DNA of 64,000 bases from Solirubrobacteraceae bacterium (GCA_029263125.1 JAJCYD010000043.1:1-64000); one strand, 5' to 3'. Shown: positions 24,733-34,003, numbered from the stretch's first letter. Numbers and translations: made by a program. Notes: generated by a model from the letters alone, not told the origin.

Positions 24733-25749
24733 CTACAGTCGCGGGCGCAGCGTCTTCAGCAGCGTCCTGCGCTGCCCCGCCGTGCCGCCCTGGACAACGA
24801 GCCAGCCCGGCCCCAGGCGCCTCCCGCTGAGGTTCGGCGAAGGCGGCAGCTCGGCGGCGCGACGCTCCTGGTCCAGCGCGTCCAGCAGGATCGCCGCGGT
24901 CAGGGGAGACCGCTGGTCTGGCGTGTGGAAGACGGTGTACGCGCAGCTGAAGAACGCACGTCCCTCGATCCGCTTGGCCGGTCGCGGGGAGCCCACCGCG
25001 ACCCGTGCGTACCCGGCCACATGGCCCCTGGCCCGCCCGATGATGCAGCGGCGAGCTGGGTCGGTCCGCGTGACCAACCGTGATCTTGCCCCCCGCTGGC
25101 CGACGTCGGCGGGAGTCGTGGCAGGCAACATTCGTCCACGTTCGTCAAACGGGACCGGCGCTGGTGGCAGGCCGGCGGGCTTCCCAACCGGCGCGCGGCC
25201 ACGGCCTCGCGCAATCCGGACCGCGATGCGCCATCCATATGGCAGGGTTGGGTCCGCCCGTGTTGCGACAACCCGGCGATCGGCGAAGCGAACCATTCGA
25301 ACCCTGGACGTCACCACAGCGAACTCGACCACGTTCGTATTGCGACCGGCGAGGTCCACGCCAGATGTGGCGATGAGGTTGCCGCCAGCCGCTGGAGGGG
25401 TTCGGCAACCCGCGCTGCCGCCGGTCGCTGCGCCGGCGTTCGTCAAGCGGATCGCGGCACACCATCCCATCTGGCCGGCGCGCAGATCGGGCCCCAGTGA
25501 GATCGCGTACCCACGAGCGTTCGATGCGCTGGCCGTCACGGGTCCGGCGAGTGGCTTGGAGGGCTGACCGGTCGTGCTCACGACGGCCGCGGTCGCCGAG
25601 CCGCCGACGACGAGCGCGGCGACCGCCACCGCGAGGCCGCGACCGGAGAAGCGCCGCCGCCGGACCGCCGCGGCGGTCCGTCGAGCCTCCGACTGGCGCG
25701 CCGCGGCGTCGACGAGGTCGTGTTCGAGTCCGTCGATGAAGTCCGTCAT
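24733..25749 (-). CDS. Single-pass membrane protein, probable atypical anti-sigma factor
   Basis: The 338-residue product has a cytoplasmic start (MTDFIDGLEHDLVDAAARQS), one membrane helix near residues 38-60 (GLAVAVAALVVGGSATAAVV) and a large extracytoplasmic part of unknown fold with a few Cys. Its ATG overlaps the stop of an ECF sigma gene (ATGA). This order and topology are typical of sigma/anti-sigma pairs. The usual zinc motif HxxxCxxC is absent, so the sigma-binding role is inferred from position only. Confidence 0.6.
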   Translation of the reverse strand: MTDFIDGLEHDLVDAAARQSEARRTAAAVRRRRFSGRGLAVAVAALVVGGSATAAVVSTTGQPSKPLAGPVTASASNARGYAISLGPDLRAGQMGWCAAIRLTNAGAATGGSAGCRTPPAAGGNLIATSGVDLAGRNTNVVEFAVVTSRVRMVRFADRRVVATRADPTLPYGWRIAVRIARGRGRAPVGKPAGLPPAPVPFDERGRMLPATTPADVGQRGARSRLVTRTDPARRCIIGRARGHVAGYARVAVGSPRPAKRIEGRAFFSCAYTVFHTPDQRSPLTAAILLDALDQERRAAELPPSPNLSGRRLGPGWLVVQGGTAGQRRTLLKTLRPRL

Positions 25750-26309
25750 CTCGTTCCCTCCGTCTGTCGGCGCAGCGCGCGCAGGCCGCGCGAGACGCGC
25801 TGTCTGACGACGCCCGGCGACGTTCGCAGCTGCTCGGCGATGTCCGTGTAGGAGCGCTCGTCCACGATCCGCGCGAGCACGGCCTCGCGCTGGTCGGGCG
25901 GCAGGTCGGCGACGAGCCCGCTGAGGCCCGTTCCGCGCCCGAGGTCGGCCAGCTCCTCGACGCGCTCGAGGTCGCTGTCGGTCAGCGCGCGCGGCGGGAT
26001 GCGCAATCGTCGGCGCGCGCGGTCCTCGACCTGGCCGCGGCGCGCCGCGTCGACGAGCTTGGAGGAGGCCATCGTCAGCAGCCACGCCCGTGCCGGCCCG
26101 CGCCCGGCGTCGTACCGATCGTGCTGCTCGAGCGCGGACGCGAAGACCTCGGCCGTGAGGTCGGCGGCGAGCTCCGGCCGGCCCGTGCGCGACAGCGTGT
26201 AGGCGAGCACCGCGCGGACGTGGCGGCGATAGAACGCGCCGAAGGCCTCAGGGCTCCAAGCCGTGTCCGCCAACAGTCGCTCGTCGGTGCGCACGTCGAT
26301 TGCGATCAC
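25746..26309 (-). CDS. ECF-family RNA polymerase sigma factor
   Basis: The product of about 187 residues has sigma region 2 (EAFGAFYRRHVRAVLAYTLS, then DLTAEVFASAL) and region 4 (LPPDQREAVLARIVDERSYT, then VVRQRVSRGLRALR) joined by a charged linker. It would direct RNA polymerase to a stress or envelope regulon. GTG at 26309 is chosen; GTG at 26294 is an alternative. The longest frame would run into the start of thrS. It is divergent from thrS and coupled to the membrane-protein gene downstream. Confidence 0.85.
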   Translation of the reverse strand: MIAIDVRTDERLLADTAWSPEAFGAFYRRHVRAVLAYTLSRTGRPELAADLTAEVFASALEQHDRYDAGRGPARAWLLTMASSKLVDAARRGQVEDRARRRLRIPPRALTDSDLERVEELADLGRGTGLSGLVADLPPDQREAVLARIVDERSYTDIAEQLRTSPGVVRQRVSRGLRALRRQTEGTR

Positions 26310-26352
26310 GCCAGCAATACGAACATCCTGCCCGTGATGTGACAATGGCCGC

Positions 26353-28272
26353 GTGAACGTCACCCTGCCCGACGGAAATCAGCTTGAGCTCGCCGACGGC
26401 GCGACCGGCGCCGACGCGGCCGCGGCGATCGGGCCGGGCCTGGCGCGCGTCGCGCTCGCGGTGCGCCAGAAGGGCGAGATCCGCGACCTCGCAAGACCGC
26501 TGCTTGAGGGCGAAACGCTGGAGATCATCACGCCCAAGAGCGACGGCGCGCTGGACATCATCCGCCACGACGCCGCGCACGTGCTCGCTGCGGCCGTCAT
26601 GGAGCTCTATCCGGGCGTGAAGATCTCGATCGGCCCGCCGATCGAGCACGGCTTCTACTACGACTTCGACTTCCCGGAGGGCGTCACGGTTTCGGACGCC
26701 GACTTCGCGCGCATCGAGCAGAAGATGGGCGAGCACATCAATGCCGACGAGTCCTTCGTGCGCGAGGAGGTGACGGTCGCCGAGGCGCTGGAGCGCTTCC
26801 GCGAGGAGGGTCAGGACTACAAGGTCGAGCTGATCGAGGACCTCGTCGCAGACCAGCAGGTGCAGACGGTCAGCCTCTACACCAACGGCCCGTTCACCGA
26901 TCTCTGCCGCGGCCCGCACGCGCCGGGCACCAAGCGCATCAAGGCCTTCAAGCTGCAGTCGGTCGCCGGCGCGTACTGGCGCGGGGACTCGGCGCGCCAG
27001 CAGCTCACGCGCATCTACGGCACCGCGTTCTTCTCCAAGGACGACCTGAAGATGCGCATGAAGCGCCTGGAGCTCGCCCGCGCTCGCGACCATCGCAAGC
27101 TCGGCCCGCAGCTCGGGCTGTTCGCGTTCAACGACACCGCCGCGGGCGCGGCGTTCTGGCTGCCGAAGGGGACGACGATCTTCAACAGCCTCGTCGCCCT
27201 GTCGCGGGAGATGGGAACGGCCCACGGCTACACGGAGGTCAAGACCCCGCAGCTCTTCGATGCCGAGCTGTGGAAGACCTCAGGCCACTGGTTCAAGTAC
27301 CGCGACCACATGTTCGTCACCGAGGCCGAGGGCCAGCCGCTGGCGCTCAAGCCGATGAACTGCCCGGGCCACTGCCAGCTGTTCAAGATGCAGAAGTGGT
27401 CCTACCGCGACCTGCCCGCCCGCTTCTCAGAACCTGGGCTGCTGCACCGCAACGAGCTGTCGGGCACGCTGCACGGCCTGCTGCGCGTGCGCCACTTCGT
27501 CCAGGACGACGCCCACATCTTCTGCGCGCCCGAGCAGACGCTCGACGAGGTCAAGGGCTGCCTGAACATGGCCTTTGAGACCTACGCGCACTTCGGGATC
27601 GTGCCGGACATCGAGCTGTCGACCCGCCCGGAGAACCGCATCGGCGAGGACAGCGTGTGGGACGAGTCCGAGGGCATCCTCAAGCAGGCGCTGGACGACC
27701 GCGAGCTCTCCTACGTCATCAACGAGGGCGACGGCGCCTTCTACGGGCCGAAGATCGACCTGCACTTCACCGACTCGCTGGATCGCTCGTGGCAGCTGGG
27801 CACCGTCCAGCTGGATTTCAACTTTCCCGAGCGCTTCGACCTCACCTACACGGGCGCCGACAATGCCGAGCACCGCGTCGTGATGCTGCACCGCGCGCTG
27901 TTCGGCAGCTACGAGCGCTTCATCGGGATCCTCATCGAGGACACCGCCGGCGAGCTGCCGCTGTGGCTGGCGCCGGTGCAGGTCGCGGTCCTGCCGATCG
28001 CCGACCGTCATGCTCCCGCCGGCCAGCAGGTGATCGCCGCGCTGGACGCCGCCGGACTGCGCTCCGAGCTTGATGATCGCACCGAGTCGATCGGGCGCAA
28101 GATCCGCGACGCCGAGCTGCGCAAGCTGCCGTTCATGCTCGTGATCGGCGATCGCGAGGCCGAGACCGGCACGGTGTCGGTGCGCGAGCATCGTCGCGGG
28201 GACACCGGCAGCATGCCCGCCGAGGAGTTCGTCGAGCGCCTGTCGCACCGCACCGCACTGCGCGGCGCGTGA
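26353..28272 (+). CDS. thrS: Threonyl-tRNA synthetase
   Basis: The 639-residue enzyme charges tRNA-Thr. It has an N-terminal TGS domain (LPDGNQLELADGATGADA). The editing domain follows (HDAAHVLAAAVMELYPG, PPIEHGFYYDFDFP). The class II core has zinc ligands beginning in MNCPGHCQLF and motif 2 in LLRVRHFVQDDAHIF. The anticodon-binding domain is last (VAVLPIADRHAPAGQQV). The GTG at 26353 fits the domain start; GACAAT ends 6 nt before it, suggesting a leaderless message. It is the first of a translation-gene group that continues with infC. Confidence 0.97.
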   Translation: MNVTLPDGNQLELADGATGADAAAAIGPGLARVALAVRQKGEIRDLARPLLEGETLEIITPKSDGALDIIRHDAAHVLAAAVMELYPGVKISIGPPIEHGFYYDFDFPEGVTVSDADFARIEQKMGEHINADESFVREEVTVAEALERFREEGQDYKVELIEDLVADQQVQTVSLYTNGPFTDLCRGPHAPGTKRIKAFKLQSVAGAYWRGDSARQQLTRIYGTAFFSKDDLKMRMKRLELARARDHRKLGPQLGLFAFNDTAAGAAFWLPKGTTIFNSLVALSREMGTAHGYTEVKTPQLFDAELWKTSGHWFKYRDHMFVTEAEGQPLALKPMNCPGHCQLFKMQKWSYRDLPARFSEPGLLHRNELSGTLHGLLRVRHFVQDDAHIFCAPEQTLDEVKGCLNMAFETYAHFGIVPDIELSTRPENRIGEDSVWDESEGILKQALDDRELSYVINEGDGAFYGPKIDLHFTDSLDRSWQLGTVQLDFNFPERFDLTYTGADNAEHRVVMLHRALFGSYERFIGILIEDTAGELPLWLAPVQVAVLPIADRHAPAGQQVIAALDAAGLRSELDDRTESIGRKIRDAELRKLPFMLVIGDREAETGTVSVREHRRGDTGSMPAEEFVERLSHRTALRGA

Positions 28273-28279
28273 GCCTGCG

Positions 28280-28285
28280 TATACT
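28280..28285 (+). promoter_or_regulatory. -10 box candidate for infC
   Basis: TATACT lies 7 bases after the thrS stop and 72 bases before the infC GTG. It would give the infC-rpmI-rplT unit its own start and a short 5' leader. No clear -35 box is seen. Confidence 0.4.
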
Positions 28286-28357
28286 GCGGCACGTTGACTC
28301 AATACCAGAACTTCACGCAGCGCTCGCTCACCGCTTGACGCGCGCACCCATCAGCTA

Positions 28358-29053
28358 GTGCCGGTTCCTCGCAGGTTCGACCGGCGTCCGCCCGAGCGGG
28401 ACACGACTCGCACCAACGAGCGCATCCGTGTGCCCGAGGTCCGGCTCATCGACGACCACGGCGATCAGGTCGGCGTCATGAAGACCGACGACGCCTTGCG
28501 CTACGCGCAGGATCGCGACCTCGATCTCGTCGAGGTGGCCCCTGAGGCGCGCCCGCCCGTCTGCCGCGTGCTCGACTACTCCAAGTACAAGTACGAGCAG
28601 GCCCAGAAGGTCAAGCAGGCGCGCAAGCACCAGCAGCAGATCACGATCCGCGAGATCAAGTTCCGCCCGAAGATCGCGGAGAACGATTACAACACCAAGA
28701 AGGGCCACGTCGAGCGCTTCCTGCGCCACAAGGACAAGGTCAAGATCACGATCATGTTCCGCGGCCGCGAGGTCACGCACCCCGAGCGCGGCGTGATGAT
28801 CCTCGACCGTCTCGCCGAAGAGCTCAACGAGCTCGCCGTCATCGAACAGCGGCCGTTGCAGGACGGGCGCAACATGACGATGATGCTCGGCCCCTCCAAG
28901 GCGGTGCTCAACGGCGAGCTCGATGGCGTCGCCACCGACACCGGCGCCGACGACGCCGACAAGACCGGCGACGCCGTCGCCAATGCCGCCGCCGCGCTCT
29001 CCGACGACACGGCCGGCAGCGACGCGGGCGACGGGCCCGCGTCCTCGGCCTGA
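28358..29053 (+). CDS. infC: Translation initiation factor IF-3
   Basis: This protein checks start-codon choice on the 30S subunit. It has the N-domain (TNERIRVPEVRLIDDHGDQV), the linker helix (KYKYEQAQKVKQARKHQQ) and the C-domain (IKFRPKIAENDYNTKKGHV, then VKITIMFRGREVTHPERG). At 231 residues it is longer than usual. The last 40 residues form an acidic Ala/Asp/Gly-rich tail seen in some actinobacterial IF-3 proteins. The GTG start has no ribosome-binding site, so start choice is uncertain by a few codons. Order infC-rpmI-rplT is the classic operon. Confidence 0.95.
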   Translation: MPVPRRFDRRPPERDTTRTNERIRVPEVRLIDDHGDQVGVMKTDDALRYAQDRDLDLVEVAPEARPPVCRVLDYSKYKYEQAQKVKQARKHQQQITIREIKFRPKIAENDYNTKKGHVERFLRHKDKVKITIMFRGREVTHPERGVMILDRLAEELNELAVIEQRPLQDGRNMTMMLGPSKAVLNGELDGVATDTGADDADKTGDAVANAAAALSDDTAGSDAGDGPASSA

Positions 29054-29125
29054 CCCGGCCACGCGCCGCCTGACCGGTCCCCGCCCCGGGCCTGCGGCGC
29101 CGTCTGCCATACTGACGCCCTCGCT

Positions 29126-29329
29126 ATGCCCAAGATGAAGACTCATTCCGGCGCCAAGAAGCGCTTCAAGATCACGGCCAACGGCAAGGTCAAGGCCCGC
29201 CACCCGTTCTCCAGCCACATCCTGGAGAAGAAGTCGCCGAAGAAGAAGATGGCGATGAGCCGGCCGATGATCCTCAACGAGCACGACGCGCCGCGCGTCA
29301 AGAAGCTGCTGGGAGCCAAGACCAAGTGA
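29126..29329 (+). CDS. rpmI: Ribosomal protein L35
   Basis: The 67-residue basic protein [20 protein letters not shown] is a full-length bL35 of the large subunit. The Lys-rich middle ([16 protein letters not shown]) is normal. Its stop overlaps the rplT start by 4 bases. CATACT 12 nt upstream of the ATG could be an extra promoter. Confidence 0.97.
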   Translation: MPKMKTHSGAKKRFKITANGKVKARHPFSSHILEKKSPKKKMAMSRPMILNEHDAPRVKKLLGAKTK

Positions 29330-29685
29330 CCCGCGTCAAGCGATCGGTTCACGCCCGCAAGAAGCGGCGCGCGACACTCGAGCGGACCAAGGGCTTCCGC
29401 GGCGAGGCGAACTCGAACTACAAGCGGGCCAAGGAAGCGCTGATGAAGGCGGACGCGTACGCGTACCGCGACCGGCGCAACCGCAAGCGCGATTTCCGGC
29501 GGCTGTGGATCACCCGCATCAACGCCGCCGCTCGCCAGAACGGCATGACGTACGCCACCTTCATCCACGGCCTCTCGGTCGCCGGCATCGAGCTGGATCG
29601 CAAGGTCCTCGCCGACATCGCCGTGCGCGACCCCGAGACGTTCTCCCGATTCGTCGACGCCGCCCGCGAGGCGTCGGCTGCCTAA
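29326..29685 (+). CDS. rplT: Ribosomal protein L20
   Basis: The 119-residue basic protein shows the bL20 hallmarks [35 protein letters not shown] and [18 protein letters not shown]. It helps 50S assembly and in other bacteria represses its own operon through the mRNA leader. It starts at a GTG overlapping rpmI and is followed by an intrinsic terminator. Confidence 0.97.
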   Translation: MTRVKRSVHARKKRRATLERTKGFRGEANSNYKRAKEALMKADAYAYRDRRNRKRDFRRLWITRINAAARQNGMTYATFIHGLSVAGIELDRKVLADIAVRDPETFSRFVDAAREASAA

Positions 29686-29714
29686 CCGCACCAAGCCGAC
29701 AGATCCACCTCACC

Positions 29715-29748
29715 GGGCGCCGCTTCCTTCTTGGACGGCGCCCTTTTT
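29715..29748 (+). terminator. Intrinsic terminator after rplT
   Basis: GGGCGCCG pairs with CGGCGCCC (8 bp, perfect) over a 13-nt loop and is followed at once by TTTTT. It is the only classic hairpin-plus-T-run terminator noticed in the window. It ends 6 bases before the ATG of the downstream methyltransferase gene. Confidence 0.85.
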
Positions 29749-29754
29749 CATTTC

Positions 29755-30561
29755 ATGATCATCACCAGCGCCCACAACGACAAGCTCAAGGAGATCCGCA
29801 AGCTCGCGCGCCGCCGCGAGCGCGACGATCGCGGGCGCTTCGTCGCCGAGGGCGAGGATCTCGTCGCGGCAGCGGCTCGCGCGGGCTGGGCGCCCGTGCA
29901 CCTGCTCGCCGCCGCCGGCAGCGGCCTGGACGGCGAGCAGGTCGAGCAGTCGCTGCTCGATGGCGTCAGCGGACTGGGATCGGGCAGCCGCACGATCGGT
30001 GTCTATGCGTCGCGCTGGGGTGCTCCGGCCGGCCCGCTGTGCGTCTACCTGCACGGGGTCGGCGACCCCGGCAACGTCGGCACGATCCTGCGTTCGGCGC
30101 TGGCGTTCGGCGCGTCGTCGGTCGTCGTCGGCCCGGGCACGGCCGACCCCTTCGGGCCGAAGGCCGTGCGCGCCTCGATGGGCGCGATCTTCGAGGTGGC
30201 GGTGGCCCGCGCTGAGAGCATGGACGACCTGCCCGGCGAGCGTGTCGCCCTCGTGGCCGCCGGCGGCGAAGCGCTGGCCCGACCGGCGGCGGCCGAGACG
30301 ACGATCGTCATCGGCGCCGAGCGCGACGGCCTGCCGGCGGACGTCATCGACGCGTGCGACCGCAGCGCCCGCATCCCGATCGCATCCGAATCCCTTAATG
30401 CCGCCATGGCCGCAACCGTTGCCCTCTACGAGCTCACCCGCGGCGCACGGGCTGGTGGGTGTGTCGAATCAGTCGCGCCAGGCGCGACGCATTCGACACA
30501 CCCCCCGGCAGGTGGCCGGGCGGGCACCGAGAAACCGAGCTCGAGGATGGCCGGCGCATGA
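29755..30561 (+). CDS. TrmH/SpoU-family RNA 2'-O-methyltransferase
   Basis: The 268-residue protein has the N-terminal substrate-binding domain (SAHNDKLKEIRKLARRRERD, RFVAEGEDLVAAA). The C-terminal SPOUT knot methylase domain has CVYLHGVGDPGNVGTILRSA, IVIGAERDGLPADVI and IPIASESLNAAMAATVALYE. It would methylate rRNA or tRNA with S-adenosylmethionine. The last 35 residues are an extra tail encoded partly by a 53-nt hairpin repeat. The stop overlaps the pheS ATG (ATGA), which supports the extended reading frame. The ATG sits 6 bases after a terminator, so expression may depend on read-through or an internal promoter. Confidence 0.9.
   Translation: MIITSAHNDKLKEIRKLARRRERDDRGRFVAEGEDLVAAAARAGWAPVHLLAAAGSGLDGEQVEQSLLDGVSGLGSGSRTIGVYASRWGAPAGPLCVYLHGVGDPGNVGTILRSALAFGASSVVVGPGTADPFGPKAVRASMGAIFEVAVARAESMDDLPGERVALVAAGGEALARPAAAETTIVIGAERDGLPADVIDACDRSARIPIASESLNAAMAATVALYELTRGARAGGCVESVAPGATHSTHPPAGGRAGTEKPSSRMAGA
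30454..30506. repeat. 53-nt near-perfect inverted repeat in the 3' end of trmH
   Basis: The arms GGTGGGTGTGTCGAAT-CA-GTCGCGCC and the matching right side are centred on a single A at 30480. Pairing covers 23 of 26 positions per arm. The mismatches are a 2-base bulge and one inner T-C pair. It encodes the tail GGCVESVAPGATHSTHPPAGG of the methyltransferase and ends 51 bases before pheS. It resembles a mobile palindromic repeat or an mRNA hairpin. Confidence 0.75.
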
Positions 30562-31607
30562 TCCAACGCATCGCAGAGCTGCGCGACGAGGCGCGGGCCG
30601 CCATCGTGGCCGCGACGACGACGGGCGAGCTCGAGGAGCTGCGCGTGCGCTACCTCGGGCGCAAGGCCGAGCTGCCAAACGTCCTTCGCGGGATCGCCCA
30701 GCTGCCGCCCGAGCAGCGCGGGCCGACCGGCAAGGCCGCCAACCAGGCGCGCCAGGCGCTCGAAGCCCAGATCGCGCAGCGTGGCGAGCAGCTCGCCGGC
30801 GACGAGCTCGAGGATCGCCTGCGCGACGACGCGGTCGACGTGACGCTGCCGGGATCGCCGGCGCAGCAGGTCGGCGGCCTGCACCTGTTGACCTCCACGC
30901 GCCGCGAGATCGAGGACGTCTTCCTCGGCCTGGGATTCAAGATCGCCGAGGGCCCCGAGGTCGAGACCGTCTACTACAACTTCGACGCCCTCAACCACGC
31001 CCCGACCCATCCGGCGCGCGGGCTGATGGACACCTTCTACGTCAGCGACGAGGTCCTGCTGCGAACGCACACGTCGCCGATGCAGATTCGCGCGATGCAG
31101 GCCGAGCCGCCGCCGCTGTACGTCATCGTTCCCGGCCGCGTCTACCGCCGCGACTCCGACGCGACGCACACGCCGCAGTTTCACCAGATCGAGGGCCTGG
31201 CCGTCGACGAGGACATCACGCTCTCAGACCTCAAGGGGACGCTGCTGGCCTTCGCCCGCGCGATCTTCGGCCCCGACCGCGAGGTGCGGCTGCGCCCGCA
31301 CTTCTTCCCGTTCACCGAGCCGTCGGTCGAGGTCGACGTCTCGTGCTTCAACTGCAAGCACGGCACGCTGCGCGACGGCTCGCGCTGCCCGGTCTGCAAG
31401 GGCACGCAGTGGCTGGAGATCCTCGGCTCCGGGATGGTCGACCCCAACGTCTTCGCGCACGTCGCCGAGCACGGCTATGACCCAGAGCGCGTGCAGGGCT
31501 TCGCCTTCGGCCTGGGCATCGAGCGGATCGCGATGCTCAAGCACGCCGTCCCCGACCTGCGGCTGTTCTATGACAACGACGTGCGCTTCCTGGAGCAGTT
31601 CGCATGA
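30558..31607 (+). CDS. pheS: Phenylalanyl-tRNA synthetase alpha subunit
   Basis: The 349-residue catalytic subunit has the N-terminal coiled coil (about 1-85). The class II core follows, with LGLGFKIAEGPEVETVYYNF, LLRTHTSPMQIRAM (motif 2 region), VYRRDSDATHTPQFHQIEGL, FRPHFFPFTEPSVEVD-like sequence, and GFAFGLGIERIAML (motif 3). A four-Cys insert (CFNCKH, CPVCKG) is normal in many bacteria. The ATG lies in the ATGA overlap with the methyltransferase gene. It also overlaps pheT by 4 bases. Confidence 0.97.
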   Translation: MIQRIAELRDEARAAIVAATTTGELEELRVRYLGRKAELPNVLRGIAQLPPEQRGPTGKAANQARQALEAQIAQRGEQLAGDELEDRLRDDAVDVTLPGSPAQQVGGLHLLTSTRREIEDVFLGLGFKIAEGPEVETVYYNFDALNHAPTHPARGLMDTFYVSDEVLLRTHTSPMQIRAMQAEPPPLYVIVPGRVYRRDSDATHTPQFHQIEGLAVDEDITLSDLKGTLLAFARAIFGPDREVRLRPHFFPFTEPSVEVDVSCFNCKHGTLRDGSRCPVCKGTQWLEILGSGMVDPNVFAHVAEHGYDPERVQGFAFGLGIERIAMLKHAVPDLRLFYDNDVRFLEQFA

Positions 31608-34003
31608 GGGCCGGCATCGACTGGCTCGCCGAGTACTGCGACGCCGGCCTGGATGCTCGAGCGCTCGGCGAGCGGCTGGCGATGACCGGCACCGAGGTCG
31701 ACCGCATCCACCACCACGGCGTGGACAACCTCGACGCGTTCGTCGTCGGGATCGTCGTCGAGGCATCCCAGCACCCCGACGCCGATCGCCTGACGGTCTG
31801 CAGCGTCCAGATCTCCGAGGACGAACGGACCCAGATCGTCTGCGGGGCGCCCAACGTGGCCGCCGGTCAGACGGTCGCCGTCGCGCGCCCCGGAGCCGTC
31901 ATGCCCGATGGCACGAGACTGAAGAAGGCCAAGCTGCGCGGCGTGTCCTCCGACGGGATGATCCTCGCCGAGGACGAGCTGGCGATCAGCTCCGACCACG
32001 ACGAGACGATCGTGCTCGACGCCGGCGGCCTGCGGGCCGGGCAGCCGCTGTCGAGCGTGCTGCCGATCGCCACGGACGTGCTCGAGCTGGAGATCACGCC
32101 CAACCGGCCCGACTGCCTCGGCGTCTACGGCGTCGCGCGCGAGATCGGGGCGGCGACCGGCTCGGTGCTGAGGCCGGCTCCGTGGGAGAACGACCCGGGC
32201 ACGTTTGACGGCAATGTCGGCGTCGAGGTGACCGTCGAGGCGACCGACCTGTGCCCGCGCTTCACCGCCCGCGCATTCGAGGACGTCACGATCGGCCCGT
32301 CGCCCTGGTGGCTGAAGGCACGGCTGATGGCGGCCGGCCAGCGCCCGATCAACAACGTCGTCGACATCACGAACTACGCGATGCTCGAGACCGGGCAGCC
32401 GCTGCACGCCTTCGACCTCGATCGAATCGCGGGGGCGGCGCTCGTCGTGCGCCGGGCGGGCGACGGTGAGCGGGTGGTCACGCTCGACGGCCAGGAGCGC
32501 GTGCTCGACCCCGACGTCTGCCTGATCGCCGACGCCGATGGGCCGACGTCGATCGCCGGGGTCATGGGCGGCACGCGATCGGAGGTGCAGGCGGACACGA
32601 CGCGCGTGCTGATGGAAGCCGCGAGCTGGGACGGCCCGAACATCCACGAGACGTCGCTGAAGCTCGGCCTGCGCAGCGAGGCCAGCGGGCGTTTCGAGAA
32701 GGGGCTGTCGCCCGAGCAGGCGCTCGAAGCCCAGATCGTCGCCACGAAGCTCATGCTGCAGCTCACGGGCGCGACGCTCGTCCCGGGGACGATCGACGTG
32801 GGAGGACCCGGGCCCGACGCGCAGGTCATCCGCCTTCGCGACGCCCGCGTGAGCGGCCTGCTCGGCGTCGACATCCTGCGCTCGGAGAGCGCCCAGCACC
32901 TCCAGCGCCTCGGCTTCGACGTCGTCGAGCGCGACGATGCCCGCGCGCCCGGCGGCTCGCACGGCCCGGGCGGACTCGACGTGACCGTGCCCCACTGGCG
33001 GCGCAACGACGTCTCCCGCGAGGCCGACCTGATCGAGGAGGTCGCGCGCCTGCATGGCGTCAACGACCAGCTTCCCGCCACGCTGCCCGGCCGCCGCGGT
33101 GCCGTCGGCGTGCTCACCGCGCCACAGCGCCTGCGCCGGCGCGCGGAGGACGCGCTGGCCGGTCGCGGCCTGCTGGAGATCGTCGGCTGGAGCTTCACCT
33201 CGCCCGACCGCGACGAGCGCCTGCGCCTGCCCGCCGGCGACCCGCGGCGCGCGCACGTCGTCATCCAGAACCCGATGAGCGCCGACCAGTCCGTGCTGCG
33301 CACGACGCTGCTCGGATCGCTGCTGGACGCCGCCGCCCACAACGCCGCGCGCGGGCAGGGCGTGCCTCACATCTTCGAGTCCGGCGCGGTCTACCGCGCG
33401 ACCGGCGAGCAGCTGCCCCACGAGCACCGGGCGCTCGGCGCGCTCGTCCCCGGCGACGTCTTCGCGGCGAAGGGCTACCTCGAGGGGCTGCTGGGCGCGC
33501 TGCACGCGCCCGCCGCGTTCGCGTCGGCGCCGCAGCCGTTCCTGCATCCCGCGCGCAGCGCCGAGCTGCGCATGGGGGAGAGCGTCGTCGGCTGGGTCGG
33601 GGACGTTCATCCGCTCGTCGCGGCGGCGTGGGATCTCGCGGACGTCGCCGCATTCGAGATCAACCTCGATGCCGTCATCGCGGGTGTCGAGACGATCGCT
33701 CGCTATGAGGACCTGACGTCGTTTCCCGAGCTGCGCGAGGACGTCGCGATCGTCGTCGATGCGGGCGTGCCGGCCGCGACGGTGCTGGACTGCGTCCGTG
33801 CGGCGGGCGGCAGGCTGCTCGCGCGCGCAGAGGTCTTCGACGTCTACCGCGGCGAGCAGATCGCCGAGGGCCGCACGTCCCTGGCGATCGCGCTGACGTT
33901 CCGTGCGAAGGACCGCACCCTCACCGACGCCGACGTCGCGCCCCTGCGCGAGAAGATCGTCGCGCGGCTGGCCAAGGACGTCGGGGGTGAGCTGCGTGGC
34001 TGA
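31604..34003 (+). CDS. pheT: Phenylalanyl-tRNA synthetase beta subunit
   Basis: The 799-residue subunit binds tRNA-Phe and edits misacylated Tyr. It shows the N-terminal tRNA-binding OB domain (VVEASQHPDADRLTVCSVQI, KKAKLRGVSSDGMILAEDEL), the B3/B4 editing region (NNVVDITNYAMLETGQPLHA), the B5 domain, a catalytic-like core and the C-terminal ferredoxin-fold anticodon domain (DVYRGEQIAEGRTSLAIAL). Full length. It overlaps the start of argC by 8 bases; the pheS-pheT-argC order is also found in Mycobacterium. Confidence 0.97.
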   Translation: MRAGIDWLAEYCDAGLDARALGERLAMTGTEVDRIHHHGVDNLDAFVVGIVVEASQHPDADRLTVCSVQISEDERTQIVCGAPNVAAGQTVAVARPGAVMPDGTRLKKAKLRGVSSDGMILAEDELAISSDHDETIVLDAGGLRAGQPLSSVLPIATDVLELEITPNRPDCLGVYGVAREIGAATGSVLRPAPWENDPGTFDGNVGVEVTVEATDLCPRFTARAFEDVTIGPSPWWLKARLMAAGQRPINNVVDITNYAMLETGQPLHAFDLDRIAGAALVVRRAGDGERVVTLDGQERVLDPDVCLIADADGPTSIAGVMGGTRSEVQADTTRVLMEAASWDGPNIHETSLKLGLRSEASGRFEKGLSPEQALEAQIVATKLMLQLTGATLVPGTIDVGGPGPDAQVIRLRDARVSGLLGVDILRSESAQHLQRLGFDVVERDDARAPGGSHGPGGLDVTVPHWRRNDVSREADLIEEVARLHGVNDQLPATLPGRRGAVGVLTAPQRLRRRAEDALAGRGLLEIVGWSFTSPDRDERLRLPAGDPRRAHVVIQNPMSADQSVLRTTLLGSLLDAAAHNAARGQGVPHIFESGAVYRATGEQLPHEHRALGALVPGDVFAAKGYLEGLLGALHAPAAFASAPQPFLHPARSAELRMGESVVGWVGDVHPLVAAAWDLADVAAFEINLDAVIAGVETIARYEDLTSFPELREDVAIVVDAGVPAATVLDCVRAAGGRLLARAEVFDVYRGEQIAEGRTSLAIALTFRAKDRTLTDADVAPLREKIVARLAKDVGGELRG

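Noticed and set aside
30454-30561. T-box or attenuator controlling pheST
   Set aside because: No T-box sequence, no leader peptide with Phe codons and no T run follow the hairpin. The hairpin is inside trmH.
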